A DNA stretch of 52,285 nt from Caldithrix sp. (GTDB lineage: Bacteria > Spirochaetota > Leptospiria > Turneriellales > Turneriellaceae): NCBI GenBank assembly GCA_020722745.1, contig DYKF01000001.1:1-52285 (forward strand). Direction: 5' to 3'. Below, one piece after another: positions 26,681 through 34,894 of the stretch (positions are counted from its first letter, which is position 1; each line of letters opens with the position of its first letter). The notes beneath the pieces are model-generated. The model did no database searches, was not told the origin of the DNA, and saw only the letters and a program-made list of their open reading frames with translations. The position numbers and the translations under genes were made by a program.

Positions 26681-27295
26681 GTGAAACATATAATAATACT
26701 GCTAATTTCTCTGCCCCTTGCGGCAGCAGATATCCTTTCTGTCATACCTGATTCGGAGACGCTGACAGTCTCCGAGCCGGGCAGTTATACCGTATACAGT
26801 TCGGGTGGCTTTGCCAGTTTTAACAGAATCCCTCCAAATCTGTCGCTCAATCCGGCGGGGGATTACGTTTTGCTGAAGCGGGACGGCTCTCCCGTAGCTT
26901 TTATCTGTTACGGCTCTTTTTCCGACTTGTCTAAACTTTCTTCTGCGAGAGAAGCAAATCTCTGGAGTGGAGATTGTGTGACCGAGATGCCCGCAAGTGG
27001 ATTTGAGCTCGTTTTGCGAAACAGCCGAATCAACTTTTTTCCGCACTCGGCGGACGATTACTTCTGGAGAGGGGAAGAAGATCCAGAGTCGGAAAATTCT
27101 GCCGCGCAGAAGGTCTACACGCGATCGAGTTTACAGAAGGCTAACCTTCAGGCTTCACGCTATGTCGTAACTGATAAATACGGGCGTATTCTTGGGCAAT
27201 CCATGTCTCCAGAAGAAGTTCTCCTTTTAAGGCCCGGATTATATTTTATTCATCGAGAGAATGGTCAAATTCTGCTCTTCTGGAGTATGCCATGA
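26681..27295 (+). CDS. Small secreted protein with internal repeats, unknown function
   Basis: 204 residues from a GTG start, with a short signal peptide (MKHIIILLISLPLAAA). Three similar beta-type segments can be seen at about 33-47 (PGSYTVYSSGGFASF), 58-74 (PAGDYVLLKRDGSPVAF) and 185-200 (PGLYFIHRENGQILLF), of the pattern P-G-x-Y, two to six residues, G, then hydrophobics ending in F. This suggests a repeated beta-hairpin or small sandwich fold. There is no convincing Shine-Dalgarno. A perfect TATAAT at 26673-26678 lies just before the start but has no -35. The stop overlaps the next start in ATGA. Confidence 0.65.
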   Translation: MKHIIILLISLPLAAADILSVIPDSETLTVSEPGSYTVYSSGGFASFNRIPPNLSLNPAGDYVLLKRDGSPVAFICYGSFSDLSKLSSAREANLWSGDCVTEMPASGFELVLRNSRINFFPHSADDYFWRGEEDPESENSAAQKVYTRSSLQKANLQASRYVVTDKYGRILGQSMSPEEVLLLRPGLYFIHRENGQILLFWSMP

Positions 27296-28224
27296 AAAAT
27301 GCTATGCTTCTCATCATTGTATTCATTTCGGCAAGCCATGCGATAGCACAAGAGCTTGTGCGCGATTCCCTGAGAGTCTACTCAAACGCTCCCTGGAAAG
27401 GGCCCGGTGTTTCAGAAAAAATAATCGAAAGTCACTACGCGCTGCCATGGCAATGGAATACGCTTGTTCCGGGAGGGTATGTTCAATTTTCGGAGGAAAG
27501 TTATGGAAGTCTCTACGAATCCTACGCGCTACGATTCGCTCCTGCATTGACCTGGAAACGATACGAGTTCTTTCCTGGCGTCTCCTACCAGGCGACAGAG
27601 CTTCCAGAGATTGTCTACAACAGAACGGATCTATCCGCATGGATTGGCTTTGGCTACCACGATGAGAGGGCCAGCGCACGTATTTTCTGGAACTCGCTGG
27701 GAAGCTCCGAAATTCTGTTTTGGGCCAGCATTCCGGGAACCCCATTTTTCCTATCTTCTCAAATTATGTACTCTGAGGATACACGCATTCGATTTTCTGC
27801 CTGTTACCAGCATCCGCTTGGTTTTTACGCGGGGATCATCTCTTTTCCAGTCGATGCTGGCATTGGCTTTAGCGGCGGTTATCGACTATCCGGTAGAGTA
27901 TCTGCCGGGGTAGAATATCTTTTGCCGGCAGATTCCACTGGCTATGCAGGGCTTGAACTTACCTATATCTTTTACAGACCAAAGATGATCTCTGCAGAAT
28001 CCGTTCCTGTCAAATCCGATCCTGCAACCAATGCCGTGAAGCCGGAGAAAGAAAAACCGGTACGAAAAAAACTGCCCGCGACTGTTCCCGATTTTTCGAT
28101 ATTAGTGCGGTGGGGGCTGCCTCCTGCCGAGGCCTGGAAACTTCAGCAGACGCGCGATGTTTGTACGCTCTCTGAGTATTCTCAAAAGATTCTAACAGCG
28201 AGGAACTGGAAATGCTATCGATAG
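27292..28224 (+). CDS. Predicted outer-membrane beta-barrel-like protein with C-terminal domain
   Basis: 310 residues. A signal peptide (MKNAMLLIIVFISASHAIAQ) is followed by about ten alternating hydrophobic, aromatic-ended strands (about 45-232; for example SAWIGFGYHDE, RIRFSACYQHPLGFYAG, VSAGVEYLLPA, AGLELTYIFY), the look of a small beta-barrel. A Pro/Lys-rich linker (about 236-266) leads to a C-terminal helical piece (FSILVRWGLPPAEAWKLQQ) with two cysteines (near residues 291 and 308) that could form a disulfide. I recognise no family. It overlaps both neighbours (ATGA upstream, 13 bases downstream), so the cluster is likely translated as a unit. Confidence 0.7.
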   Translation: MKNAMLLIIVFISASHAIAQELVRDSLRVYSNAPWKGPGVSEKIIESHYALPWQWNTLVPGGYVQFSEESYGSLYESYALRFAPALTWKRYEFFPGVSYQATELPEIVYNRTDLSAWIGFGYHDERASARIFWNSLGSSEILFWASIPGTPFFLSSQIMYSEDTRIRFSACYQHPLGFYAGIISFPVDAGIGFSGGYRLSGRVSAGVEYLLPADSTGYAGLELTYIFYRPKMISAESVPVKSDPATNAVKPEKEKPVRKKLPATVPDFSILVRWGLPPAEAWKLQQTRDVCTLSEYSQKILTARNWKCYR

Positions 28225-29393
28225 GATTAAGATTTGCTTTTCTACTAATTATTATCTTTCCGCTTTGTTCTCTGGAATGGGAGAGCAGCGGGGGCAGTTA
28301 TGCCGAAAGGTTCTGGCACTGGCATTCTGTGCACGAAACGGCAAACAATTATGAGTTCTTAGCAGGCAGCGGCATGTCTGGCGATGAAGTACTCGCAGGC
28401 GGAAATTTCCTGCTCTCGTCAAACTTGTATTCTTTTGGCTCCGGCAATCTCCAGGAAAGTCCCCTGGGCGGATTTTTTTTATCGCAGCGTGCCTACCGTG
28501 GAAACGCGGCAGGCTGGCCATGGGAAGCTCCTGTTGGAATTCGTGCTTCTATTGGCAGCTCCATTTTTAATATAGAGGGATTTCGATACGGTGCGCAGAC
28601 CCCGCAGGGCTGGCAGGAATCTTCGCTGCTTTCAGGAAAATGGAAAACCAGATATGTTGGAGCTTCTGTCCACTGGCTCATGGACCAGGATGGGAGAGGA
28701 ATTCCAGCTGCAGATTTGCAATGGTCTCAAAATCAATTCTTCGCAAAATTGTTATTTCTCAATACAAAGAATTATGAGGAAAGTATTTATCTCAAAAGTT
28801 TTGATCACTGGATTTCCGTGTATCACTTTAATTACGAGCAAAAATATCCTTTGTCTGCTCAAATTTATAAAGACTTTTCTCGCTATTCAGAAATTCGCGT
28901 TGTTAAATCGACTGATTATCGTTTTGAGTATGCAGACAGAGACGGGCAGGGAAGAATCAAAACGAGTGGTGCCAGCCATGCGTTTCGATGGTATGGAATC
29001 TATCGCGAGGATGGCTTTCTTTTTCCCGGCGCTGGTATTTCTCTCGATCCATTGCCGCTCTTTGTGCATGCGTACTTTCCCCAAAATGAAAACATGTTTT
29101 CAGGAAGCCTGGGCGTTTCTCCAGTGCGGGATATAAAAATTGCATTGTCTTTTCAACGAAACACGACGGGGCTTTATTATCCCATCGACCCGTTATTTTT
29201 TCCGCAGGATTTTTCCTGGGAAGATTATTTTGGCGAGCAGGAATTATGGAGCCCCGAAGATTCCTCGGCTTTTCAATTGTACTGGAAACATGGCAGCTTT
29301 CAGGGATATTTTATTGGCCAGAGAGTCTGGAAATATTCCTCTAAACCATACCGCGTTGCACTGCGCTTTTCCTGGCAGGCCATGCTACATTGA
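28212..29393 (+). CDS. Predicted outer-membrane beta-barrel-like protein
   Basis: 393 residues. The signal peptide is MLSIGLRFAFLLIIIFPLCS. The mature protein consists of short alternating strands rich in Trp, Tyr and Phe (LQWSQNQFFAKLLFLN, HWISVYHFNYEQ, SHAFRWYGIYRE, YRVALRFSWQAM), consistent with an outer-membrane barrel, although the last residue is His and not the usual Phe or Trp. Composition (Gly-Ser-Gly loops, aromatic girdles) is like that of the preceding gene, so the two may be partners. Its last three codons overlap the end of comEC on the opposite strand. Confidence 0.68.
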   Translation: MLSIGLRFAFLLIIIFPLCSLEWESSGGSYAERFWHWHSVHETANNYEFLAGSGMSGDEVLAGGNFLLSSNLYSFGSGNLQESPLGGFFLSQRAYRGNAAGWPWEAPVGIRASIGSSIFNIEGFRYGAQTPQGWQESSLLSGKWKTRYVGASVHWLMDQDGRGIPAADLQWSQNQFFAKLLFLNTKNYEESIYLKSFDHWISVYHFNYEQKYPLSAQIYKDFSRYSEIRVVKSTDYRFEYADRDGQGRIKTSGASHAFRWYGIYREDGFLFPGAGISLDPLPLFVHAYFPQNENMFSGSLGVSPVRDIKIALSFQRNTTGLYYPIDPLFFPQDFSWEDYFGEQELWSPEDSSAFQLYWKHGSFQGYFIGQRVWKYSSKPYRVALRFSWQAMLH

Positions 29394-31244
29394 GGAACAA
29401 ATCCATTTTCCGTATCCCGCTTTTTCAATGCTTCCCCGAAATCCAAACAGGCGGAAGAACTGCTCCCATTCTTTTTCTGAAAGTTTTTGTGCTTTGGATT
29501 CCAGCAGGATCATCGTTTTACATTGAGCCCAGGAAATCTTATGCCAGACAGCAGGATCTGCCTTTGCCGGAAAAAAATAACAGGCAGAAGGAGTCTGCAA
29601 TATTCCGCCATACAGGGAAGAAGATGGCAGTGCTTGTACGCCAGGAAAATAATGGGACATGCTCTGCTGCAATTCTAACGGGGCCTTAAGCGAATGGACA
29701 GGGCTACAGCTTTTGGTTAAAGGATCTCTGAGGTTCGCAAAAGAAGCCAGCGAGCCATAGAAGCGCATTTCCTTGTTTGCGATTTCTGCCACACCATAGG
29801 GAAATACATAATATCCGCTTTCTTTAGAAGGAAGAGGAAACATGAATAAGAGAGGGAAGCCAAGCAATGCCGGAAGAACCAGACGAAATTTTCGCAGGTA
29901 CCAGTGTCTGCGTTTGTAGGCCGCGAGTGGATACAAAATGGAAATGAAGGCAGCGACAATCAGCCAGGCATAGACAACCAGAGTGGGAGCGCTTCTGCCC
30001 GGCAACTGGAGATAGCGATAATGCACATACGCAGATGCTTCAAAAATTTTCTCTATTGGCTCAGTGAGAGCATCCATCCACGGAAAAAACACCGAACCGA
30101 TTACCAGAGGTAAATGCAGAGAAGATATGGGGACGAGAATAAAATTGTATACAAAAGAAAGAGGATTCGCCTGAGCAAAGAAAAACCAGGAAAAAAAGAT
30201 GGAACCAGTAAAGGCAGACAGTGTAATTGCCGTATGGTCCTTTAGCCAGTCTGGCCAATGTTGCGGAATATATTTTTTCCAGGACGCAAAACTGAACAGA
30301 ATAGCAGCTGTCACACCGTAGCTCAGGATAAACGAAGCCGAGAAAATTCCCCCTGGGAAAATTAATTCGCTTACAATGGCCGAGTTGAGTAAAACAAAAA
30401 GAGAACCAGTTCTAATATCTAAGATACGAAGAATAAAGTAGATAAATACAAATAAAAATGCTCTCAATAACGACAGATTAAAATCGAGTATATAAAGAAA
30501 AAAGAACGAAGCAACGAGAGCCAGAATATAGCCCGTTCTTTCCAGAGAGAGATATTTTAGCGGTAAATACATCAGAGAGAAAAAAAGTGCGAGGTGCAGG
30601 CCAGAAGCCGCAAAGAGATGCGCGATTCCCATATTTCGATAAGCAGACAACTGCCATGGTTCAAGTGCTGAAGTATCTGCGAGAAGAACGCTGCGCGAAA
30701 AAGGAGATTCCAGTTTTGTATAAATATGGCGGTAGAGTCGCTGGCTCAGTGAGTCTTTTTGTTTGAGCAGTTCCACCTTTTGTACATCTTCGCATCGCCC
30801 CGCAATACCCTGAAGTTTCTCCAGCGAAGTAAATAAATTGCCTGGATTGGAATAGGCTGTCGCTGTACAAGAAATCTTGAGGCTGTCTCCCCGTATGGAA
30901 AAAGCGAGTTCGGCTGGTTTTTTTATTCTCCATTTTAAAGCATCCAGCTTAAGAATCGCGGAGTTGGTCGATAAAGAATCTATGGTTGCAATACCGGAAT
31001 AACTGAAAATAGCCGGAACGGATATCTGGGGAAGAATATGGGAATGCACATAGCGAATCCCCCATACTATACCGAGAAGCAAAAACAGGAGATGCAATGG
31101 AAAAAGGTTCCATTTTTTTTCTTGATTGCGAAAATAATAGAAAAAAAGCAACAGGGAAAAAACGGCAATCAGGATGGAAGCGAGTCGATGCTCGCTCCAC
31201 AGAATTGTCGATACATAAAATGCAAGCAACAGGATAGACGCCAC
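29385..31244 (-). CDS. comEC: ComEC/Rec2-family DNA uptake channel without its metallo-beta-lactamase domain
   Basis: 619 residues from GTG, with GGGA nine bases upstream. Inner-membrane channel for transformation DNA. Two N-terminal helices lead into a DUF4131-like soluble region (about 80-165). The Competence domain contains the signature AHLFAASGLHLAL (about 208-220) and about eight further transmembrane helices to residue 455. The C-terminal 160 residues show no HXHXDH or other metallo-beta-lactamase motif, unlike full-length ComEC (about 750-800 aa). It is the last gene of the fts block on this strand, with a 13-bp hairpin between it and ftsZ. Its 3' end overlaps a convergent gene by nine bases. 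Confidence 0.85.
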   Translation of the reverse strand: MASILLLAFYVSTILWSEHRLASILIAVFSLLLFFYYFRNQEKKWNLFPLHLLFLLLGIVWGIRYVHSHILPQISVPAIFSYSGIATIDSLSTNSAILKLDALKWRIKKPAELAFSIRGDSLKISCTATAYSNPGNLFTSLEKLQGIAGRCEDVQKVELLKQKDSLSQRLYRHIYTKLESPFSRSVLLADTSALEPWQLSAYRNMGIAHLFAASGLHLALFFSLMYLPLKYLSLERTGYILALVASFFFLYILDFNLSLLRAFLFVFIYFILRILDIRTGSLFVLLNSAIVSELIFPGGIFSASFILSYGVTAAILFSFASWKKYIPQHWPDWLKDHTAITLSAFTGSIFFSWFFFAQANPLSFVYNFILVPISSLHLPLVIGSVFFPWMDALTEPIEKIFEASAYVHYRYLQLPGRSAPTLVVYAWLIVAAFISILYPLAAYKRRHWYLRKFRLVLPALLGFPLLFMFPLPSKESGYYVFPYGVAEIANKEMRFYGSLASFANLRDPLTKSCSPVHSLKAPLELQQSMSHYFPGVQALPSSSLYGGILQTPSACYFFPAKADPAVWHKISWAQCKTMILLESKAQKLSEKEWEQFFRLFGFRGSIEKAGYGKWICSSM

Positions 31245-31266
31245 ATTGCATTATCCCAAATGATTT

Positions 31267-31297
31267 GCGCTGCGTCAATGGAATATTGACGCAGCGC
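31267..31297 (-). terminator. 13-bp hairpin between ftsZ and comEC
   Basis: Bases 31267-31279 are perfectly complementary to 31285-31297 with a five-base loop. On the minus strand it falls 14 bases after the ftsZ stop and about 22 before the comEC start. No T-run follows on that strand (AAATCATTT follows). A T-run lies on the other side, suited to plus-strand transcripts but set back nine bases. It may act as an mRNA stabiliser or partial terminator that sets comEC expression below ftsZ. Confidence 0.45.
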
Positions 31298-31311
31298 TTA
31301 ATACATTTTTT

Positions 31312-32457
31312 TTAGCCGTTCTTTTTCCGCATGAATGCCGGAATCTGCAGGGAATCAATTCCAGGATCTATGCTGGGAAAATTTAGCCCCTGCTGGACCG
31401 TTTCTGGATCCCGTGGAATACGATAGATATTCGGAGGAAGCTCAACAGAGGAGGTCGCCATAGATTCAGAAGTAGCTTTCTCGGGAGTTTTCTCAGTGGC
31501 TGCATTGTTGCGGAAGCCCGTTGCAATCACCGTAATCGTCACGTTCTCTTCCATTTCTGGCTTTTCCACAAAGCCAATAATTATCTGTGCGTCGCGGGAA
31601 ACCATGTCGTGAATTTTTTCCTGCGCCTCATTGAATTCATGCAGACTCAAATCTTCACTGCCCGAAATGTTCAACAAAACAGAAGTAGCTCCCTCTATGC
31701 TCCGACCTTCAAGCAGGGGATGGTGGATGGCTTTGTTGAGGGCATCGTTGATTCGACTGCTGCCGGTTCCATCTCCAAGCCCAATAACTGCATCGCCATT
31801 ATTGCTCATCACAGTTCGGACATCCGCGAAATCGACATTGACATAACCCGTTGTATTGATGATATCAGAAATACCGGTAACTGCTTTTGCGAGAACGTCG
31901 TCGAGTGCTTTGAAAGCCAAGCGTATATTTGTCGTACGATCGATCACCTTAAAAATGGAGTCATTTGGAATGGTAATCAGGGTATCTGTTTTTTCGCGCA
32001 ATTTGTCCTGTCCTTTTCTCGCAGATTCCATTTTGCGCAATCCTTCGCTCTTAAAAGGGAGAGAGACCACTCCCACAGTAAGCGCCTTTAATTCTCGTGC
32101 TATTTCTGCCACGATAGGAGCTGCGCCCGTACCTGTACCGCCGCCCATCCCAGCAGTAATAAAAACCATGTCGGAACCACGCAATGCGTTAACGATTTCT
32201 TCCCTGTCTTCGAGGGCTGCCTGTTCACCAATTTCCGGATTCGCACCGGCACCCATTCCACGCGTAAGTTTTGTTCCCAAATGAACTTTTTTGTGAGCAG
32301 AAGAGCGGGATAATACCTGAAGATCGGTGTTCATGGCAATGAGTTCTACGCCCTGTATATTGATTCCCACCATTCTTTCTATGGCGTTCATTCCTGCTCC
32401 ACCAACACCGACTACGCGTATTACAGCCGGTGACTTTTCTTCTTCAAATGCTAACAT
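31312..32457 (-). CDS. ftsZ: Cell division protein FtsZ
   Basis: 381 residues. Tubulin-like GTPase that builds the division ring. The nucleotide-binding loop GGGTGTG is at 105-111. The T7 synergy loop NVDFADVRTVM is near 207-217. The C-terminal domain and a variable linker (about 325-365) precede the conserved tail LQIPAFMRKK, which binds FtsA and other partners. AGGAG precedes the ATG by a good distance. It lies eight bases downstream of ftsA. Confidence 0.98.
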   Translation of the reverse strand: MLAFEEEKSPAVIRVVGVGGAGMNAIERMVGINIQGVELIAMNTDLQVLSRSSAHKKVHLGTKLTRGMGAGANPEIGEQAALEDREEIVNALRGSDMVFITAGMGGGTGTGAAPIVAEIARELKALTVGVVSLPFKSEGLRKMESARKGQDKLREKTDTLITIPNDSIFKVIDRTTNIRLAFKALDDVLAKAVTGISDIINTTGYVNVDFADVRTVMSNNGDAVIGLGDGTGSSRINDALNKAIHHPLLEGRSIEGATSVLLNISGSEDLSLHEFNEAQEKIHDMVSRDAQIIIGFVEKPEMEENVTITVIATGFRNNAATEKTPEKATSESMATSSVELPPNIYRIPRDPETVQQGLNFPSIDPGIDSLQIPAFMRKKNG

Positions 32458-32465
32458 AATATCTC

Positions 32466-33695
32466 CTACAGGTTATCCTGAAGCCAATTTTTTACTTTTC
32501 CGAAAAATCCCTTCCCCTTGTTATTTTTCTTTGTGTCGTCTTCTCCGTCGAGTGCGGCGTATCGAATAATGCCGACAGCGGTAGAGAAAACGGGGGAAGA
32601 AACTTTATCCGATATACCCAACAAGCCCTTCGGAAACCCAACGGAAGCGCCTAAGCTAATAACCTCTTCGGCGAGAGGAATGAGTCCTTCTGTCAGGGCT
32701 ACGCCACCGGTAAATATGATTCCACCAGCGAGCATATTTTTTTTACCTGATTTCATTAATTCCACGTGAACAAGTTCCAGAATTTCACGCATTCGAGCTT
32801 CCATGATTTCTCCCAATTCTCTGCGGCTGGCAAGGCGGGGCAATCTGTCCCCCACAGAGGGAACTTCTATCTGTTCTCCCGGATCAATGGAGTCGAGATA
32901 AACGCTGCCATGTCTTTTTTTGAGATGTTCCGCAGCTTCCACAGGAGTTTTAAGGCCAATACTAATATCCTGGGTGATGATGGCACCTCCCAGAAAAACT
33001 GTTGAAGTAAAAGCAACGCCACCTTCCAGATAAATGATAATATCTGTGATACCGGCCCCAATATCTATTACGGCGACACCGAGATCTTTTTCTCCTTCTG
33101 TAAGAAGAGCCTGCGAACTTGCCAGTCCGCTCAACACTCGCCCGGCAACGTGGATTCCAGCTTGTTCTACTGCTTTTTCCGTATTCTGCAAGTGGGTGGA
33201 AGACGCTGTTACAATGTGGACATCGGCCTCTAACCGCACACCCACCATTCCGAGGGGATCGCGGATTCCATTCTGGTCATCCACTTTAAATTCGCGGGCC
33301 AGCACATGCATGATCTCTTGATCCGCCGGAATGCGAACTGCCTGGGCAGCATCGATAACGCGAAACATATCCTGCGGGGTAACAACTCTGTTTTTATTTG
33401 TAATGGCAATCACGCCAGAAGAATTATCCCCCCGTACATGCTTCCCGGTCACGTTGATAACGGCCTTTTCGATAGGCAGGCCGGCCATGGATTCTGCTTC
33501 TTCTACGGCTTCGCGAATGCTGCGAACCGTCTGTTCAATATTGGTAACGGCCCCCGTGCGAATCCCGCGAGAGGGCGCAATCCCTATTCCAATGAGTTCT
33601 GTCTCGCCATTCTGAAAAATGCGTGCGATGAGAGCGACGGATTTGGCCGAACCTATATCGAGAGCTGTGATAATCCTGGCTTCTTCTTCGTGCAT
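32466..33695 (-). CDS. ftsA: Cell division protein FtsA
   Basis: 409 residues. Actin-like ATPase tethering FtsZ to the membrane. The N-terminal phosphate loop is ALDIGSAKSVALIAR. The SHS2/1C insertion spans about 85-165, a second phosphate motif is VIDIGAGITDIIIY, and the adenosine site lies in IIFTGGVALTEGL. The C-terminal amphipathic helix FFGKVKNWLQDNL is the membrane anchor. Its ATG directly follows the ftsQ stop with no gap. Confidence 0.97.
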   Translation of the reverse strand: MHEEEARIITALDIGSAKSVALIARIFQNGETELIGIGIAPSRGIRTGAVTNIEQTVRSIREAVEEAESMAGLPIEKAVINVTGKHVRGDNSSGVIAITNKNRVVTPQDMFRVIDAAQAVRIPADQEIMHVLAREFKVDDQNGIRDPLGMVGVRLEADVHIVTASSTHLQNTEKAVEQAGIHVAGRVLSGLASSQALLTEGEKDLGVAVIDIGAGITDIIIYLEGGVAFTSTVFLGGAIITQDISIGLKTPVEAAEHLKKRHGSVYLDSIDPGEQIEVPSVGDRLPRLASRRELGEIMEARMREILELVHVELMKSGKKNMLAGGIIFTGGVALTEGLIPLAEEVISLGASVGFPKGLLGISDKVSSPVFSTAVGIIRYAALDGEDDTKKNNKGKGFFGKVKNWLQDNL

Positions 33696-34424
33696 TTATT
33701 GTACCTTTTTTATAACCGCATCCTGTTTCCGGATTCTTATCTCCAGCCAATCCTGGCTGCGCGAAGATTCCAGATAAAATAAAACAGCCCAGACCGTAGG
33801 GAGAGTCTGCCTGTTCAGTGGCATTTCCAGTCTAAGCCTGGCCCGATTTGCTGCCGCAAAAAGGGTCACGGAACCATCTGCTGCAAGACTAATTTCACTG
33901 ACTCTTTGCCAGAGAAAAGCGTATACATCTCGCGTTTCCTTCCATAACTGAATTATGTCTCTTTTCTGGGCTGAGACCGTTGGTAAGGGTGCGGTACTGT
34001 CCGTCAAATAGAAAATGGGCATTTCTGAAAAGTTTGTCTTGTCAATACCCGATAGCTTTTCCTGCAGGATCTGGTCATCGGCGGATTTCTCTGCAATTTC
34101 GTTTATATGCTCTAAATAGGTGATCTCTGCTTCTTTAATTTTTATAAGGACGGTTTTTCCTGGTAACAGTTGAACTTCAGCTGACAAAATATACGGATTC
34201 AATATGAGAGCATCTTTCAATTCCCTCGAAGAAAAAGAATCCGAGGAGCGGATGAGATACAAAACGAGCTTCTGGATTTCGGGGGTACCGAGTCGCCGGT
34301 TTCCCTCTACCTTTACCGTCCACCCCTCCGTATTGCCGGGCAGGGGCATAATAAAGAAATAGAGAAGTATTCCCAGAACGATTGACCCTATTCCCGAAAG
34401 GAGAAAAATATGGTTTCTGCTCAT
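33696..34424 (-). CDS. ftsQ: FtsQ/DivIB-like cell division protein
   Basis: 242 residues. A single N-terminal transmembrane helix (about 7-27) with a very short cytoplasmic tail, then a POTRA-type segment (WTVKVEGNRRLGTPEIQKLV, with NPYILSAEVQLLPGKTVLIKIKEAE) and a beta-domain with the typical ending LEIRIRKQDAVIKKV. Low similarity is normal for FtsQ, and identity is reinforced by position immediately before ftsA and ftsZ. FtsQ links early and late divisome parts through FtsB/FtsL; those partners are not encoded here. It overlaps the upstream lipoprotein gene in ATGA. Confidence 0.85.
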   Translation of the reverse strand: MSRNHIFLLSGIGSIVLGILLYFFIMPLPGNTEGWTVKVEGNRRLGTPEIQKLVLYLIRSSDSFSSRELKDALILNPYILSAEVQLLPGKTVLIKIKEAEITYLEHINEIAEKSADDQILQEKLSGIDKTNFSEMPIFYLTDSTAPLPTVSAQKRDIIQLWKETRDVYAFLWQRVSEISLAADGSVTLFAAANRARLRLEMPLNRQTLPTVWAVLFYLESSRSQDWLEIRIRKQDAVIKKVQ

Positions 34425-34852
34425 TCCGCTAACGGGCCAGCCTGCTTATTCTCAGCATCACCTTCCAGCAGGCTATAGTCAACTTTAGAATAGCCCAGAG
34501 AAATGAGGGAATTGGAAGAATAGGGCAGAGGGCGCAATTCCACGCTAATGGTCTCTTCACCCTTACGGTATTGCAGCAGAATCCCCTGGGACATTTCCAG
34601 TCGTGTGAGTTCCCTAAACCCGCCCGCAGTCAGTTTGCTTTTATAGTATTGCTCTACATCGACAAGGGGACGAAATGTCTTCCAGATATTTTTATCTTTG
34701 TACCCCGCATGCTGTGAATCGGGATAGATGAGATTGTTTTGAACAATCCAGTCGGGATACTCACCTGTATTTGGCTGCGTGTGAGTGGATTCTTTTTTTC
34801 CACACCCTGCGAGTGAAAGGAGGAGGATGAAAATGCCAGCGTAGCGATGCAT
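34421..34852 (-). CDS. Small lipoprotein heading the fts operon
   Basis: 143 residues. Signal peptide with lipobox LSLAGC, so the mature protein is anchored by a lipidated Cys (C17). The central part VEQYYKSKLTAGGFRE followed by LLQYRKGEETISVELRPLP (about 67-108) has the helix-then-strands arrangement seen in many small unassigned periplasmic lipoproteins. There is no ribosome-binding site. A consensus promoter ends only eight bases before the ATG, so the mRNA is predicted to start about two bases before the start codon. Its coupling to ftsQ (ATGA) suggests a role linked to division or envelope growth, by context only. Confidence 0.8.
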   Translation of the reverse strand: MHRYAGIFILLLSLAGCGKKESTHTQPNTGEYPDWIVQNNLIYPDSQHAGYKDKNIWKTFRPLVDVEQYYKSKLTAGGFRELTRLEMSQGILLQYRKGEETISVELRPLPYSSNSLISLGYSKVDYSLLEGDAENKQAGPLAE

Positions 34853-34860
34853 AGTCGGGA

Positions 34861-34887
34861 ATTATATCTTTTCTTTCGCTTTGTCAA
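34861..34887 (-). promoter_or_regulatory. Consensus sigma-70 promoter of the lipoprotein-ftsQAZ operon
   Basis: On the minus strand a perfect -35 TTGACA (34887-34882) and a perfect -10 TATAAT (34866-34861) are separated by 15 bp, two short of the usual spacing. It sits inside the 42-base gap between the SirB1-like gene and the lipoprotein. Transcription would start near 34854, essentially at the ATG (34852). Confidence 0.6.
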
Positions 34888-34894
34888 ATCAAAT

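Noticed and set aside
26681-27295. Type IX secretion sorting domain at the C-terminus of the small secreted protein
   Set aside because: The strand pattern is only superficially similar, and other Bacteroidota features are lacking in the window. It is kept only as part of an internal-repeat observation.
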